A DNA stretch of 64,000 bases, taken from contig DDRT01000020.1 in assembly GCA_002343185.1 (NCBI GenBank), positions 184,120 through 248,119 on the forward strand. Reading direction: 5' to 3'. Source of the stretch: Deltaproteobacteria bacterium UBA2409 (GTDB lineage Bacteria; Bdellovibrionota_C; UBA2361; DDRT01). The notes beneath the pieces are model-generated. The model did no database searches. It was not told where the DNA came from and saw only the letters and a program-made list of their open reading frames with translations. Below are positions 36,247 to 44,610 of this stretch, in pieces; within the stretch, counting starts at the first letter, position 1; every line of letters starts with the position of its first letter. The position numbers were made by a program, and so were the translations under genes.

Positions 36247-37467
36247 ATGAGGATAGTTCTAATAATCGGAATACTGATTAATCTGGCAAGGGCAGAAATG
36301 TGTGCAATCGACCCATCTCCTGCTGCAACGTTACTTGCTCCATACTTCTCAGTTGATACAGCTTACTGCAATAGTGATGTTGGCGAAGGAACGATTATAT
36401 ATCTTACAAATGCGCAAGCAAGCGCTACCATTGCCCATGTAACTCTTTGGACTGACTTTAGCGTTCCAACATATTCATTCGATCTGTCTCTTACTGGATT
36501 CGATGTACAACAGATTGATTTAAAGAGTTTGATATGTTTCGGTAAGGTGACAAGCAATTCAAGTCCAATCGTATCACCCGCAGTTATTGATCACTTCAAA
36601 TCATGGCATAAAGGAGAGATATCCACGCTTTCGGGTAACTGCGCTGGCTCATCGAGAAATAATGAATTAGCAATCGGATATGTAACGATCGATAATATGA
36701 TCGACTTTGCAGGTGCTGCTCTAAATCCGTCGAGTGGAGCAAGCTATTTCAGTAAGACTAGTGTTGTGAATCAGCTGCTAGCTCATGTTTATCATCTAAC
36801 ATATGAGACAGTTGATGAATTAATTGTAAAGCCATTAGAGTTGGATATTCCTCCCCTTCAAAAATGTAAGAAAAAAAACACAGAGAAAAAGAGGATCGCT
36901 TGTAAGGCTCGTAATAAAGCCATAAAGCAGCTAACCCCACTGTTAACAAATCATATTTCTGTTGAGTCTAATCAGGTTATAAAATCACGAGGTCTAAAGG
37001 GATATCAGACAGTTTCTATTAACGCCGATCCTAGTTTTAATTCCAGCAGTTCCCCATCTGGTGCCACATTTTATGGTCGATATGTTGCGAACGGAGCAGA
37101 TCATAGGGAGCCTCTACCTTCGGAGTTTAGTGTTCAGTATGGTAATTCAGATTTGGATTTAATAATTTGGAGAGAAGGGACACCATCTGCCTCCCCCGTT
37201 AATTGTGGCTCAATTCCGGCAGGGTACCCTTTAACTCAGAATAGTGTTTTTGCATTCGACGAGCAAGAAAATCCTGCTCAGATTTTCCCCTTAATTCCCT
37301 TTGAAACACAAGTCTTAGATGGCTTCTCTGATGCCCTTCCATTCTCTAGTGGTTGGGTTTGGTTTGACTTAAATAAGGGTTCGGCTAAGAAACAGGCATG
37401 GATAGTTAAACGATATGATGGAGCCTATCATGCTGCAGGAACATATGACTCATGCGATGCTCCCTAA
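36247..37467 (+). CDS. Secreted protein of unknown function
   Basis: A 406-residue exported protein with a signal peptide (about 1-16). The N-terminal half has an immunoglobulin-like beta pattern (APYFSVDTAYCNSDVGEGTI, then IAHVTLWTDFSVPTYSFDLS). The centre has a Lys-Cys-rich insert (KCKKKNTEKKRIACK). I know similar proteins only as uncharacterised secreted families. The 51-bp upstream gap has AGAGGTG 6 nt before the ATG as a ribosome-binding site. Confidence 0.65.
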   Translation: MRIVLIIGILINLARAEMCAIDPSPAATLLAPYFSVDTAYCNSDVGEGTIIYLTNAQASATIAHVTLWTDFSVPTYSFDLSLTGFDVQQIDLKSLICFGKVTSNSSPIVSPAVIDHFKSWHKGEISTLSGNCAGSSRNNELAIGYVTIDNMIDFAGAALNPSSGASYFSKTSVVNQLLAHVYHLTYETVDELIVKPLELDIPPLQKCKKKNTEKKRIACKARNKAIKQLTPLLTNHISVESNQVIKSRGLKGYQTVSINADPSFNSSSSPSGATFYGRYVANGADHREPLPSEFSVQYGNSDLDLIIWREGTPSASPVNCGSIPAGYPLTQNSVFAFDEQENPAQIFPLIPFETQVLDGFSDALPFSSGWVWFDLNKGSAKKQAWIVKRYDGAYHAAGTYDSCDAP

Positions 37468-37468
37468 T

Positions 37469-37497
37469 TTGATTAGCAATTGAGACTTAAGTAGTCT
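37469..37497 (+). promoter_or_regulatory. Candidate promoter of the 37507 gene
   Basis: TTGATT, a 17-nt spacer, then TAGTCT, ending 9 nt before the ATG. No Shine-Dalgarno sequence is visible. Confidence 0.38.
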
Positions 37498-37506
37498 AGC
37501 CTTTAA

Positions 37507-37839
37507 ATGAGAGTACCAAGTGATATAAGAGACCAGCTCTTTGAAATTTACGGTTCAGGAGGGGATCTAACACAATTTAAGTCTGAACCTGAAAGTCTTA
37601 TTAGGCTTCTTAAAGATACAGCTCAATGCGAAATAGAAGCACTAGATCAGATAATTCATGCGCTTAAAGCTGGTGAATTAAAATCGAGCAGATCAGAAAG
37701 AAGAAATTTCTATGCTAATAGAAAGGCCTTGGAATTTTTTGAAAAATATTTAAATTCCTTAGAAGGCTCAGATGCAGCTACAGTTGCTAGAGCAATCCGG
37801 CCGATAAAACATATTGGTTTTTTTAACGAAACTTTTTAG
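37507..37839 (+). CDS. Small hypothetical helical protein
   Basis: A 110-residue soluble, predominantly helical protein (DQIIHALKAGELKSSRSER and a second long helix). No signal peptide, metal site or known domain is visible. Codon use matches its neighbours and it has its own candidate promoter, so it is probably a real gene. The function is unknown. Confidence 0.6.
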   Translation: MRVPSDIRDQLFEIYGSGGDLTQFKSEPESLIRLLKDTAQCEIEALDQIIHALKAGELKSSRSERRNFYANRKALEFFEKYLNSLEGSDAATVARAIRPIKHIGFFNETF

Positions 37840-37853
37840 TAAAAATTTAATTA

Positions 37854-37925
37854 CTTGGGGGTCGGGCCGGGAGGCCTGACCAGACAGGGACTAGACTGGC
37901 CAGGCCTCCCGGCCTGACTCCCAAG
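37854..37925. repeat. Long compound palindrome of the GGTCAGGCC family
   Basis: CTTGGG...CCCAAG ends enclose two nested GGCC-rich palindromes around a CCAGACAGGGACTAGACTGG centre. The left arm GGCCGGGAGGCCTG pairs with the right arm CAGGCCTCCCGGCC. It is one of the two best full-length copies, with the copy at 63896. Confidence 0.85.
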
Positions 37926-37971
37926 AATTTTCAGCTGTCGGCTTTCTGCAAACAGCTTTCAGCTCACTGAT

Positions 37972-38031
37972 AGACGGAGAACGGAGAGACGGAGAACGGA
38001 GAGACGGAGAACAGATAGACGGGGAACAGCT
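37972..38031. repeat. 15-bp tandem repeat, four units
   Basis: AGACGGAGAACGGAG occurs twice exactly (37972-37986, 37987-38001), then two variant units to 38031. It follows a segment with TCAGCTGTCGGCTTT and GCAAACAGC. A related but shorter version lies at 50651-50722. Confidence 0.85.
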
Positions 38032-38033
38032 CC

Positions 38034-38345
38034 CTAATCACATCCACATTTCGTACTACATTTTTTGGCTGGAGTAGTTTCGGTTGGTTTTGTTTCAGTC
38101 TTTTTCTCAGTTGATTTTTCTGGCTTAGAAGTACCATATCCATCTTTATACCAGCCCCCGCCTTTTAGAATAAAGTTACCACCATTAATAAGTCTTTCAA
38201 CCTTACAGGGGGTGTCTCTTTTCCCACATTGAGGGCAGTCTTTTCCATCACTACAAAACGGGCATATTTTTAAGGGAGCATCTGATATTTTTTGCTCATA
38301 TTCAAACACTTTACCGCATTCACACTGATACTCGTAAGTTGGCAT
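38034..38345 (-). CDS. FmdB-family zinc ribbon protein
   Basis: A 103-residue protein from the ATG at 38345, which gives the hallmark start MPTYEYQCECGKVFEYEQ; the longer frame adds 12 non-conserved residues and would lie across the promoter. Cys pairs are CECG, CPFC, CPQCG, and the Lys-Thr-rich tail ends in KCSTKCGCD. FmdB-type ribbons are probable regulators or zinc carriers. A predicted promoter lies 7 nt upstream. It is divergent from guaB. Confidence 0.85.
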   Translation of the reverse strand: MPTYEYQCECGKVFEYEQKISDAPLKICPFCSDGKDCPQCGKRDTPCKVERLINGGNFILKGGGWYKDGYGTSKPEKSTEKKTETKPTETTPAKKCSTKCGCD

Positions 38346-38352
38346 GGATATA

Positions 38353-38381
38353 CAAATAATCATTAAAACCAATAGTTTCAA
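38353..38381 (-). promoter_or_regulatory. Candidate promoter of the FmdB-family gene
   Basis: On the minus strand TTGAAA (38381-38376), a 17-nt spacer, then TATTTG (38358-38353), ending 7 nt before the ATG at 38345. It supports the shorter start. Confidence 0.45.
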
Positions 38382-38410
38382 GGGGGTGTGTTTTGGTGAG
38401 GCTTTTTTGG

Positions 38411-38416
38411 TATACT
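38411..38416 (+). promoter_or_regulatory. Candidate -10 box of guaB
   Basis: TATACT ends 5 nt before the guaB ATG, which places the likely transcription start on the start codon. The -35 is weak, and there is no ribosome-binding site. Confidence 0.4.
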
Positions 38417-38421
38417 AGCGC

Positions 38422-39912
38422 ATGGCTCAGATACTAGACGACATATCAAGAACTTTTGGTGAATTTCTTTTAGTTCCAGGTCTCACTAAAAAAGAACATA
38501 TTCCCGCAAATGTTTCACTTAAAGTACCGATCTCAAGAAACGGGAAAATTAACCTTAATATCCCATTTGTATCAGCAGCAATGCAGGCAGTATCAGGAAC
38601 TGAGCTTGCAATTGCGTTAGCAAGAAAAGGTGGAAGCGCATTTATCTATTGCTCACAAGGAATAGAAGAGCAGGCTAGGATGGTTAAGACTGTAAAAGAG
38701 CATAAAGCAGGATTTGTCGAATCAGATTCAAATCTTTCACCTCAAGATACTCTGGCTGATGCAGTAGCACTAAGAAAAAAAACCGGACACTCAACTATAG
38801 CAATTACCGAAGGTGGAGACACTCATTCAAAACTTTTAGGAATATTAACCTCAAAAGATTTTTGGGAATTTAAAGATGATCTCTCAAGATCAATAAAAGA
38901 TTTTTATACCCCTTTAGATAGATTAGTTTTTGCTAAAGAAGGAGTAACACTTCAGGAAGCAACCGAGATTCTTTGGAAGAATAAAAAAGAATGTCTCCCA
39001 GTGGTTGATACTCAAGGAAACTTAAAATACCTAGTTTTTAGAAAAGACTATTTCGATCATAAGTCAAATCCTGATGAATTAACTGATGATAAAAAGAGGC
39101 TATTTGTAGGGGCTGCATTAAATACATTTGACTATAAAGAGCGAGTTGAGGCACTGGTAGCTGCTGGAGTTGATAGTGTCTGCTTTGACTCATCCGATGG
39201 GTATTCTGAGTGGCAGGCAGAAGCCATACAGTACGTTAAAAAGAAGTACAAAGACTCTTTAGTTGTAGGAGCTGGTAACATAGTTACTAAGGAAGGGTTT
39301 CTTTACTTAGCAGAGGCTGGCGCTGATTTCGTGAAAGTTGGAATTGGTGGAGGCTCTATCTGTATTACAAGAGAACAAAAAGGAATAGGACGTGGTCAGG
39401 CATCAGCTGTTCAAGAAGTTGCTGTAGCACGAGATGAGTACGCTAAGAAAACAAAATCATATGTTCCTATCTGCTCAGATGGTGGGCTAAATATGGATAC
39501 CCAAGTGATTGTCGCATTAGCACTTGGAGCTGACTTTGTGATGATGGGTAAATATTTTGCACAGTGCGCAGAAAGCCCTACAGATAAGATCCGTTATAAT
39601 GGAAGACTTTATAAACCATACTGGGGTGAAGGGTCACTTAGAGCCAGAAACTGGCAGCGATACAGAAACTCGGATAGACCAGAGCTATTTTTTGAAGAAG
39701 GCGTTGATGCTTATGTGCCTTACAGCGGGCCTTTGGCAGAAAAAGTGGATACAACTGTAGCAAAAATTAAAGCTACTCTCTGTAATGTTGGAGCTTTGAA
39801 TGTAAAAGAGTTCCATGAAAAAGCTGTCTTAACTAGAGTTTCTGAATTAACTCTTGTTGAAGGTGGAACATCTACAGTTGAAAGGCTAGAACGAGTAGTA
39901 TCGGTAGAGTGA
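38422..39912 (+). CDS. guaB: IMP dehydrogenase
   Basis: A 496-residue enzyme that oxidises IMP to XMP, the committed step to GMP. The catalytic cysteine lies in the loop VGIGGGSICITREQKGIGRG; most bacterial enzymes have GPGSICTTR, so this belongs to a divergent subclass. A two-CBS-type regulatory insert spans about residues 95-215 (GILTSKDFW, CLPVVDTQGNL). ICSDGGLNMD and the flap ARNWQRYR complete the active site. It overlaps the next gene by 4 bp, and a likely promoter lies just before it. Confidence 0.92.
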   Translation: MAQILDDISRTFGEFLLVPGLTKKEHIPANVSLKVPISRNGKINLNIPFVSAAMQAVSGTELAIALARKGGSAFIYCSQGIEEQARMVKTVKEHKAGFVESDSNLSPQDTLADAVALRKKTGHSTIAITEGGDTHSKLLGILTSKDFWEFKDDLSRSIKDFYTPLDRLVFAKEGVTLQEATEILWKNKKECLPVVDTQGNLKYLVFRKDYFDHKSNPDELTDDKKRLFVGAALNTFDYKERVEALVAAGVDSVCFDSSDGYSEWQAEAIQYVKKKYKDSLVVGAGNIVTKEGFLYLAEAGADFVKVGIGGGSICITREQKGIGRGQASAVQEVAVARDEYAKKTKSYVPICSDGGLNMDTQVIVALALGADFVMMGKYFAQCAESPTDKIRYNGRLYKPYWGEGSLRARNWQRYRNSDRPELFFEEGVDAYVPYSGPLAEKVDTTVAKIKATLCNVGALNVKEFHEKAVLTRVSELTLVEGGTSTVERLERVVSVE

Positions 39913-40292
39913 TGATTTGGAGTAGTCCAAAATTTTTAGAGCTTTGTTATCAGCTAAAAAAAACTACCCTTGATTTTGTAATTTCTCCTGGAGCAAGAGT
40001 AGCAAGGGGGTATGCTGATGTTGGATTTGAGGAGTTTTGTGTTTTAAAGAACAACAAAATGGTCTCTATTCATACTGGTGATATTTTTGACCTTGAACTT
40101 GAGCATGTATTTGTTGTTCCAACTGTAGAAGAGCTACTTAAAGCACTACCAAAAGAGTTCGAGATATCGGTTAATTCAACAGGTATTATCATTAATAATA
40201 GAGAGTATGATTCATTTGAGATAGGACTAGTGAGGGAACTCCTTTTGTTTTTTAATGTAAAATCTCCTACGCCAAGGATTGTTGCTGTATAA
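39909..40292 (+). CDS. Hypothetical protein between guaB and maf
   Basis: A 127-residue soluble protein overlapping guaB by 4 bp and meeting maf at a single shared base. Visible segments are ISPGARVARGYADVGFEEF and FDLELEHVFVVPTVEELLKA. There is no membrane segment and no recognised domain. It is well embedded in a co-translated row, so it is real, but its function is unknown. Confidence 0.7.
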   Translation: MMIWSSPKFLELCYQLKKTTLDFVISPGARVARGYADVGFEEFCVLKNNKMVSIHTGDIFDLELEHVFVVPTVEELLKALPKEFEISVNSTGIIINNREYDSFEIGLVRELLLFFNVKSPTPRIVAV

Positions 40293-40861
40293 TGTGGGTA
40301 ACTAAGTCGAAATTAATTCTTGCTTCTGCTTCACCAAGAAGGAGAGATCTTTTAACGGAGATAAAAGTACCTTTTGAAGTAAAAGTTGCTGATGTTGATG
40401 AGACACCATTAGAGCATGAAGATCCTTCAATGATGGTAAAAAGGCTTAGTGCTAAAAAAGCATTAAGTGTTAAGGGTTCTTGGGTTCTTGGAGCTGACAC
40501 CACAGTCGTTCTTAATGGTGAAAATTTAGGAAAACCTGAAAGTAGAGACGATGCATTTAATAAACTAAAAGCTCTTCAAGGATCCTGGCACATAGTTTTA
40601 GGTGGAGTTGCACTTGTTCATAATGGTGAGCTAGTCGAAAATACTGTGATTGAAAGTTCTGTTAAGATGGTTTCTATCTCGGATGAGATCATAAAAAGAT
40701 ATATAGAAACAAAAGAGCCTATGGATAAGGCTGGAGCCTATGCAATTCAGGGGATTGGTTCGCAGTTTATTGAGGAGATTAAAGGTTCTTATTCAAATGT
40801 TGTAGGGTTAGATATTTCATGGGTAGTAAAGACTTTACTGAAACATCAAATAATATCTTAA
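40292..40861 (+). CDS. maf: Maf-family nucleotide pyrophosphatase
   Basis: A 189-residue Maf/Ham1-superfamily enzyme. LILASASPRRRDLL is the N-terminal hallmark, and VLGADTTVVLNG and YAIQGIGSQFIEEIKGSYSN complete the active site. It hydrolyses nucleoside triphosphates such as modified pyrimidines. This Maf is unrelated to the flagellin-glycosylating Maf proteins. It overlaps yggS by 43 bp. Confidence 0.94.
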   Translation: MWVTKSKLILASASPRRRDLLTEIKVPFEVKVADVDETPLEHEDPSMMVKRLSAKKALSVKGSWVLGADTTVVLNGENLGKPESRDDAFNKLKALQGSWHIVLGGVALVHNGELVENTVIESSVKMVSISDEIIKRYIETKEPMDKAGAYAIQGIGSQFIEEIKGSYSNVVGLDISWVVKTLLKHQIIS

Positions 40862-41469
40862 GGGAAAATTTTGAGAGAATAATTCCTACTTTAAAAGGTG
40901 TTACTCTGTTGCCTGTCACAAAAACTGTGGATACTTCAAAAATTATTGCTGCAAAAAATATTCTAGAAAGTTTCGGGCTTCCTGTAATTTTTGGAGAAAA
41001 CTACGCTCAGGAGCTACTTAAAAAAAGGGAAGAAATTGATGGCGCCAAGTTTCATTTTATTGGAGCACTTCAGAGTAATAAGATAAAAAGTTTAATTGAG
41101 GCAGGAGCGTTTATTCAATCTATCGCTTCAGAAAAGCATCTTCAAATTGCTAGAAAAATAAATAAAGAACTGGATCTATTTTTACAGGTAAATGTTAGTG
41201 CTGATCCAAGAAAATCAGGGGTTAGTATTGATGAGGCTAAGAGACTTTTAAGTTTAGATTTCGCTCCAGTTAGAATCACAGGGCTAATGACAATTTTAGA
41301 AGAGACGGAAGACATAAATAAAATCAGAGCAGATTACAAAAAACTTGCAATCTTAGGGGAGGGAAGACTCGAGCTAAGTATGGGAATGTCTAATGACTAC
41401 AAGATTGCAATCGAGGAAGGAGCAACAATGGTTAGGCTTGGCAGTGTGCTTTTTGGTGATAGGGGATAG
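40819..41469 (+). CDS. yggS: YggS-family pyridoxal phosphate homeostasis protein
   Basis: A 216-residue PLP-binding protein with a TIM-barrel fold. The PLP lysine is in LLPVTKTVD, and the C-terminal LSMGMSNDYKIAIEEGATMVRLG is the phosphate-binding hallmark. The 43-bp overlap with maf is large, but the frame reads convincingly from ATG at 40819. Confidence 0.93.
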   Translation: MGSKDFTETSNNILRENFERIIPTLKGVTLLPVTKTVDTSKIIAAKNILESFGLPVIFGENYAQELLKKREEIDGAKFHFIGALQSNKIKSLIEAGAFIQSIASEKHLQIARKINKELDLFLQVNVSADPRKSGVSIDEAKRLLSLDFAPVRITGLMTILEETEDINKIRADYKKLAILGEGRLELSMGMSNDYKIAIEEGATMVRLGSVLFGDRG

Positions 41470-41516
41470 GTGTATTTCCTCGCATATTGATGAGATCCTT
41501 AGATTTTAAAGGTAAA

Positions 41517-41780
41517 TCTTTGTGTTCTCTGTGGTTCAATTATATATGCTTAGAATCTGAAAGAGTCATTTCAAGGACATCGATAAGTGTTTCTGTAGTT
41601 TCAACGTTCTTTAATTAACCACGAAGACCACTAAGAACACTAAGAGACAGGTTCCTTCTCCGTGGTCTTTGTGTTCTCTGTGGTTCAAAATAAAATGCTT
41701 AGAATCTGAAAGGGTCATTTCAAGGTCATCGATAAGTGTTTCTGTAGCTTCAGCGTTCTTTAATTAACCACGAAGAACAC
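41517..41780. repeat. Two direct repeats of about 113 bp, period about 149
   Basis: Units 41517-41629 and 41666-41780 share TCTTTGTGTTCTCTGTGGTTC, then CTTAGAATCTGAAAG, CGATAAGTGTTTCTGTAG and TTAATTAACCACGAAGA. They differ at about one base in ten. The gap from yggS to the flagellin gene (41470-41786) contains no credible gene. An inverted relative lies at 15741-15860. Confidence 0.8.
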
Positions 41781-41786
41781 AGATGC

Positions 41787-43712
41787 TTAGTTTTCCTCAA
41801 CCTGTAGGAGTTTTAATACAAGACTCGGGTTTTGATTTGCTTGGGCAAGAACTGCGCTGGCAGAATCTTGCAGAATTGATTTTCTGACTAGCTCTGCTGA
41901 TTCTGAAGCTATATCAACATCTTCTATTCTACTTCTTGCAGCCTCGTATTCTAGTGTCTTTACTGACATATGCTTTAAGGCAGTGCTGAGTCTTGCTTCA
42001 AATGCTCCAACCTCTCCCCGCTGTTGAAGGAGATTATCTAAGGCTTTATCAAGGTATCCTATAGCCTGCTTTGCATCAGCAATTGTAGCTAATGAGAAGG
42101 GGAGAAGGGGATGAATTCCATCCCGAGTATCGGCCAGTAGTACTTCAAGGGTTCCTGAGCTTGCAAGATCTGCAGTTCCTGATAGAGCGAGATCCGGCAC
42201 TCCATCTCCATTTAAATCTTCTAATTCAATGTCATTTGAAGATTGCGACAACGGGCCTGAGAATGTTGTGGATGCACCAAGAGTTCCATTCCCATTTCCA
42301 AGTCTAATAGAGACAACTCCCAATGCTCCTGTAGCTCCTGTTGCTAATACATCCAAATTTCCATCTCCATTAATATCAGAAATAGCGATCGAGCTAACAC
42401 TAATTCCGAATCCACCAGTCATCATAAGGTACGTAGTAGCAGTTCCAAATGATCCATTTGCATTACCAAGTAAGACAGAAACGTATCCATCGGTTCCACC
42501 TCTTGCTCCAAAAACAGCGTCAAGAACACCATCGTTATTTAGATCTGCTAATTCAACCTCGCCAACAGCTGTAGTTAGACCGGATCCAAAAGATTGTCTA
42601 AATTGAAATGTGCCATCCCCATTACCTAAGCTAACGTTTAGAACTGCAGGGTTGCCTCCTCCTGATCCGATACCACCTGATAGAATATCTAGATTTCCAT
42701 CACCATTAACATCAGAAAGTAAGATCTCTTGGATGTTAATGTTGTTTATCGCTATCGATGTATAAGCAGCAAATGTTCCATCTCCATTTCCATGCCTTAT
42801 ACTTATAGTGCCATTACCAGAGACTGAAACAAGATCGATCTTTCCATCTCCATTAATATCCCCACCTGCTAGTGACTGAACCCCTGTCCCTGCCATTGAG
42901 TGGGACACTGTAGTTCCAAATGTGCCGTTGCCATTTCCAAGGGAGATGTAAATATAGCTACCAATCCCATTCCCTCCACCACCAACAATGTCCATATTAC
43001 CATCGTTATTAATATCTAAAAGTCGAATGCTCGTCCCACTAGCGCCGATTGTTGTAGCAGCTCCAAATGTTCCATCTCCATTTCCTAAAGATATTGTCAT
43101 AGCGTTAGCTGATCCACCAACTGAATCAAGAATCCCATCACCATTTAGATCTGCAAATTCGATTGAAGTTAGATCGCTTAAAGTAAGTTCTTCCATGTAA
43201 CTTCCACTTTGAGAAAATTCTCCAGTTCCAAGTGAGCCTCCTAGAGATGATAAGATCGAGCTATATCCAGTTTGAAGTGAAAGCCCCTGAAGTGACCCAT
43301 CAAATAGATTTACTCCATTAAATTTTGTAGCCCTTGAAATTCTAAAATATTCTTCTCTCAGTGCCTGTGCTTCTGAATCAAGAGCTTCTCTTTGGGTGTT
43401 GCTATATGCTCCATTAGAAGCTTGGGATGCAAGTTCTTGTAGTCTTGTAAGTATTCCACTTAAGTTCTCAAGTGCAGAATCAGCAATATTTAAAAGACTT
43501 ACCCCATCGTTTACGTTTCTAATAGCCTGGGAGTAAACCCTTGTATCTGCTTTTAAAGAGGTTGCAACTGCAAGGCCTGCTGCATCATCACTTGGTTTAG
43601 TAATTCTAAGGCCGGATGAGAGTCTTTCAAAGGTTGAGCCTAGTGAGGAATTAGTAAGGCTAAGCTGCCTTTCTATTTTAAGAGCACTAATATTTTTTCC
43701 TAAAGATGTCAT
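41787..43712 (-). CDS. fliC: Flagellin with a seven-repeat FG-GAP insertion
   Basis: A 641-residue flagellin. Residues 1-165 are the standard D0/D1 N-terminal region (GKNISALKIERQLSLTNSSL, LSSGLRITKPSDDAAGLAV, then LQELASQASNGAYS). Residues about 540-641 are the matching C-terminal region ending SASAVLAQANQNPSLVLKLL. Between them, residues about 185-525 carry seven FG-GAP/VCBS calcium repeats (DLNGDGILD, DINNDGNMD, DINGDGKID, DVNGDGNLD, DLNNDGVLD, DINGDGNLD, DLNGDGVPD), which predicts a seven-bladed beta-propeller on the filament surface. Most flagellins have unrelated variable domains here. It is minus-strand and stands apart from the rod-gene operon. No clear sigma-28 promoter was found. 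Confidence 0.92.
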   Translation of the reverse strand: MTSLGKNISALKIERQLSLTNSSLGSTFERLSSGLRITKPSDDAAGLAVATSLKADTRVYSQAIRNVNDGVSLLNIADSALENLSGILTRLQELASQASNGAYSNTQREALDSEAQALREEYFRISRATKFNGVNLFDGSLQGLSLQTGYSSILSSLGGSLGTGEFSQSGSYMEELTLSDLTSIEFADLNGDGILDSVGGSANAMTISLGNGDGTFGAATTIGASGTSIRLLDINNDGNMDIVGGGGNGIGSYIYISLGNGNGTFGTTVSHSMAGTGVQSLAGGDINGDGKIDLVSVSGNGTISIRHGNGDGTFAAYTSIAINNINIQEILLSDVNGDGNLDILSGGIGSGGGNPAVLNVSLGNGDGTFQFRQSFGSGLTTAVGEVELADLNNDGVLDAVFGARGGTDGYVSVLLGNANGSFGTATTYLMMTGGFGISVSSIAISDINGDGNLDVLATGATGALGVVSIRLGNGNGTLGASTTFSGPLSQSSNDIELEDLNGDGVPDLALSGTADLASSGTLEVLLADTRDGIHPLLPFSLATIADAKQAIGYLDKALDNLLQQRGEVGAFEARLSTALKHMSVKTLEYEAARSRIEDVDIASESAELVRKSILQDSASAVLAQANQNPSLVLKLLQVEEN

Positions 43713-43858
43713 TCTTGACCAAAATCCTCGTAGTTATAGAACTCGTTTAGTTACTCCTAAAAGTGAAGAATCTGAGTCTAAATTACGTTTTAAAATTGTT
43801 TTCTGCCTTAATTTTTGTGCAAGTATGCTGGTTATTTTAGGCAAAAAAGAAGAACTCC

Positions 43859-43888
43859 TTGAATAGAGGCGCTTAATTCAGGTAGCCT
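43859..43888 (+). promoter_or_regulatory. Candidate promoter of the 43895 gene
   Basis: TTGAAT, an 18-nt spacer, then TAGCCT, ending 6 nt before the ATG. No ribosome-binding site is visible. Confidence 0.33.
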
Positions 43889-43894
43889 ACAAAG

Positions 43895-44365
43895 ATGCGC
43901 CAACGCTACCCAGATGATCCTCTGATCCCTCCAAAGGCATTTAGAATCGGTGCTTGCACTGTCTTAGGTCTTGCTGCTTTTGGAATAGGGAGTCGAGCCT
44001 ATATTGAAGAATCTGCAATAAAAGAATCAAGGATAAACCTTGGTAGAATTTCCAATTTAGCTGAAAGACAAGAGGTGATAGTTCTTGTTGGTAGATTAGA
44101 AACATACGGTTCCACCTCCTCAAAAAGAGATACTACGATTCACCACTATCTTACCGTGTACCCTAAAGACGGAACTAAACTTAAAATTAGCGTTGTTGAA
44201 AAATTCGATGGCGATCAATCTTCAATGTTTAAGAGAGAAGAGAATGTCCCTGCTTTTGTTAGAGGTAAGATAAGAAAAGCTACGAAATACGAAGATTACG
44301 ATTATGTAATCAGCTCAGATCATCCTGGAGAAGTTAAAGTCTCTAAATTTATTTTTCCGAGGTAA
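43895..44365 (+). CDS. Hypothetical membrane-anchored protein
   Basis: A 156-residue protein with a hydrophobic segment near the N-terminus (FRIGACTVLGLAAFGIG) and a beta-rich remainder (VIVLVGRLETYGSTSS, TIHHYLTVYPKDGTKLKISV) resembling an OB-like fold. The domain is not recognised. It lies between flagellin and the rod genes but has no visible flagellar feature. Its end overlaps the convergent DUF5522-type gene by 17 bp. Confidence 0.6.
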   Translation: MRQRYPDDPLIPPKAFRIGACTVLGLAAFGIGSRAYIEESAIKESRINLGRISNLAERQEVIVLVGRLETYGSTSSKRDTTIHHYLTVYPKDGTKLKISVVEKFDGDQSSMFKREENVPAFVRGKIRKATKYEDYDYVISSDHPGEVKVSKFIFPR

Positions 44366-44528
44366 GGTAAGGGCAATGCCTACACCCAGATTTACAACAA
44401 TACCCACGTTTTAGGTGATACTTTTCAGTAAAAACTAAAAACCCTGTTTTAGGATCTATATAGGTATCCTCATCGTTATTAAGGGCTTTCTTATGTAGCT
44501 CCTCTATAATGTCAGATTCCTTGCTCAA
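44349..44528 (-). CDS. DUF5522-type small cysteine-rich protein
   Basis: A 59-residue protein read on the minus strand from a TTG at 44528 (SLSKESDIIEE near its start) to the TAA at 44351-44349. YIDPKTGFLVFTEKYHLKRG followed by YCCKSGCRHCPY matches the signature of DUF5522: a Tyr-x-x-x-pro/thr-gly stretch, FT-x-x-YH, and a CC-x-x-GC-x-HCPY metal-type motif. AGGA about 10 nt upstream could serve the TTG. No ATG is available, so the exact start is uncertain. The function of the family is unknown; a metal-binding role is likely. Confidence 0.75.
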   Translation of the reverse strand: MSKESDIIEELHKKALNNDEDTYIDPKTGFLVFTEKYHLKRGYCCKSGCRHCPYLTSEK

Positions 44529-44610
44529 ACTAATAGTATCCTGCCAAAGATCTGGCTCAATTTAAATAGCTAAACACCTGAAATAACTAGATAAGCACTT
44601 ATAGAACAAT

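Noticed and set aside
37972..38031. CRISPR-like array
   Set aside because: The 15-bp units are directly adjacent with no spacers; no cas genes are present.
40292..40861. Flagellin glycosylation Maf protein
   Set aside because: The name is shared, but SASPRRRDLL and the pyrophosphatase motifs identify the nucleotide pyrophosphatase family.
42092..43200. Several plus-strand open frames inside the flagellin gene
   Set aside because: They are antisense shadows of the repetitive Asp-Gly-rich insert, explained by its skewed codon composition.
43713..43830. Sigma-28 or sigma-54 promoter for flagellin
   Set aside because: A TTGCAC element exists on the minus strand near 43820, but the required GC at -12 is missing, and no convincing TAAA/CCGATAA pair was found.
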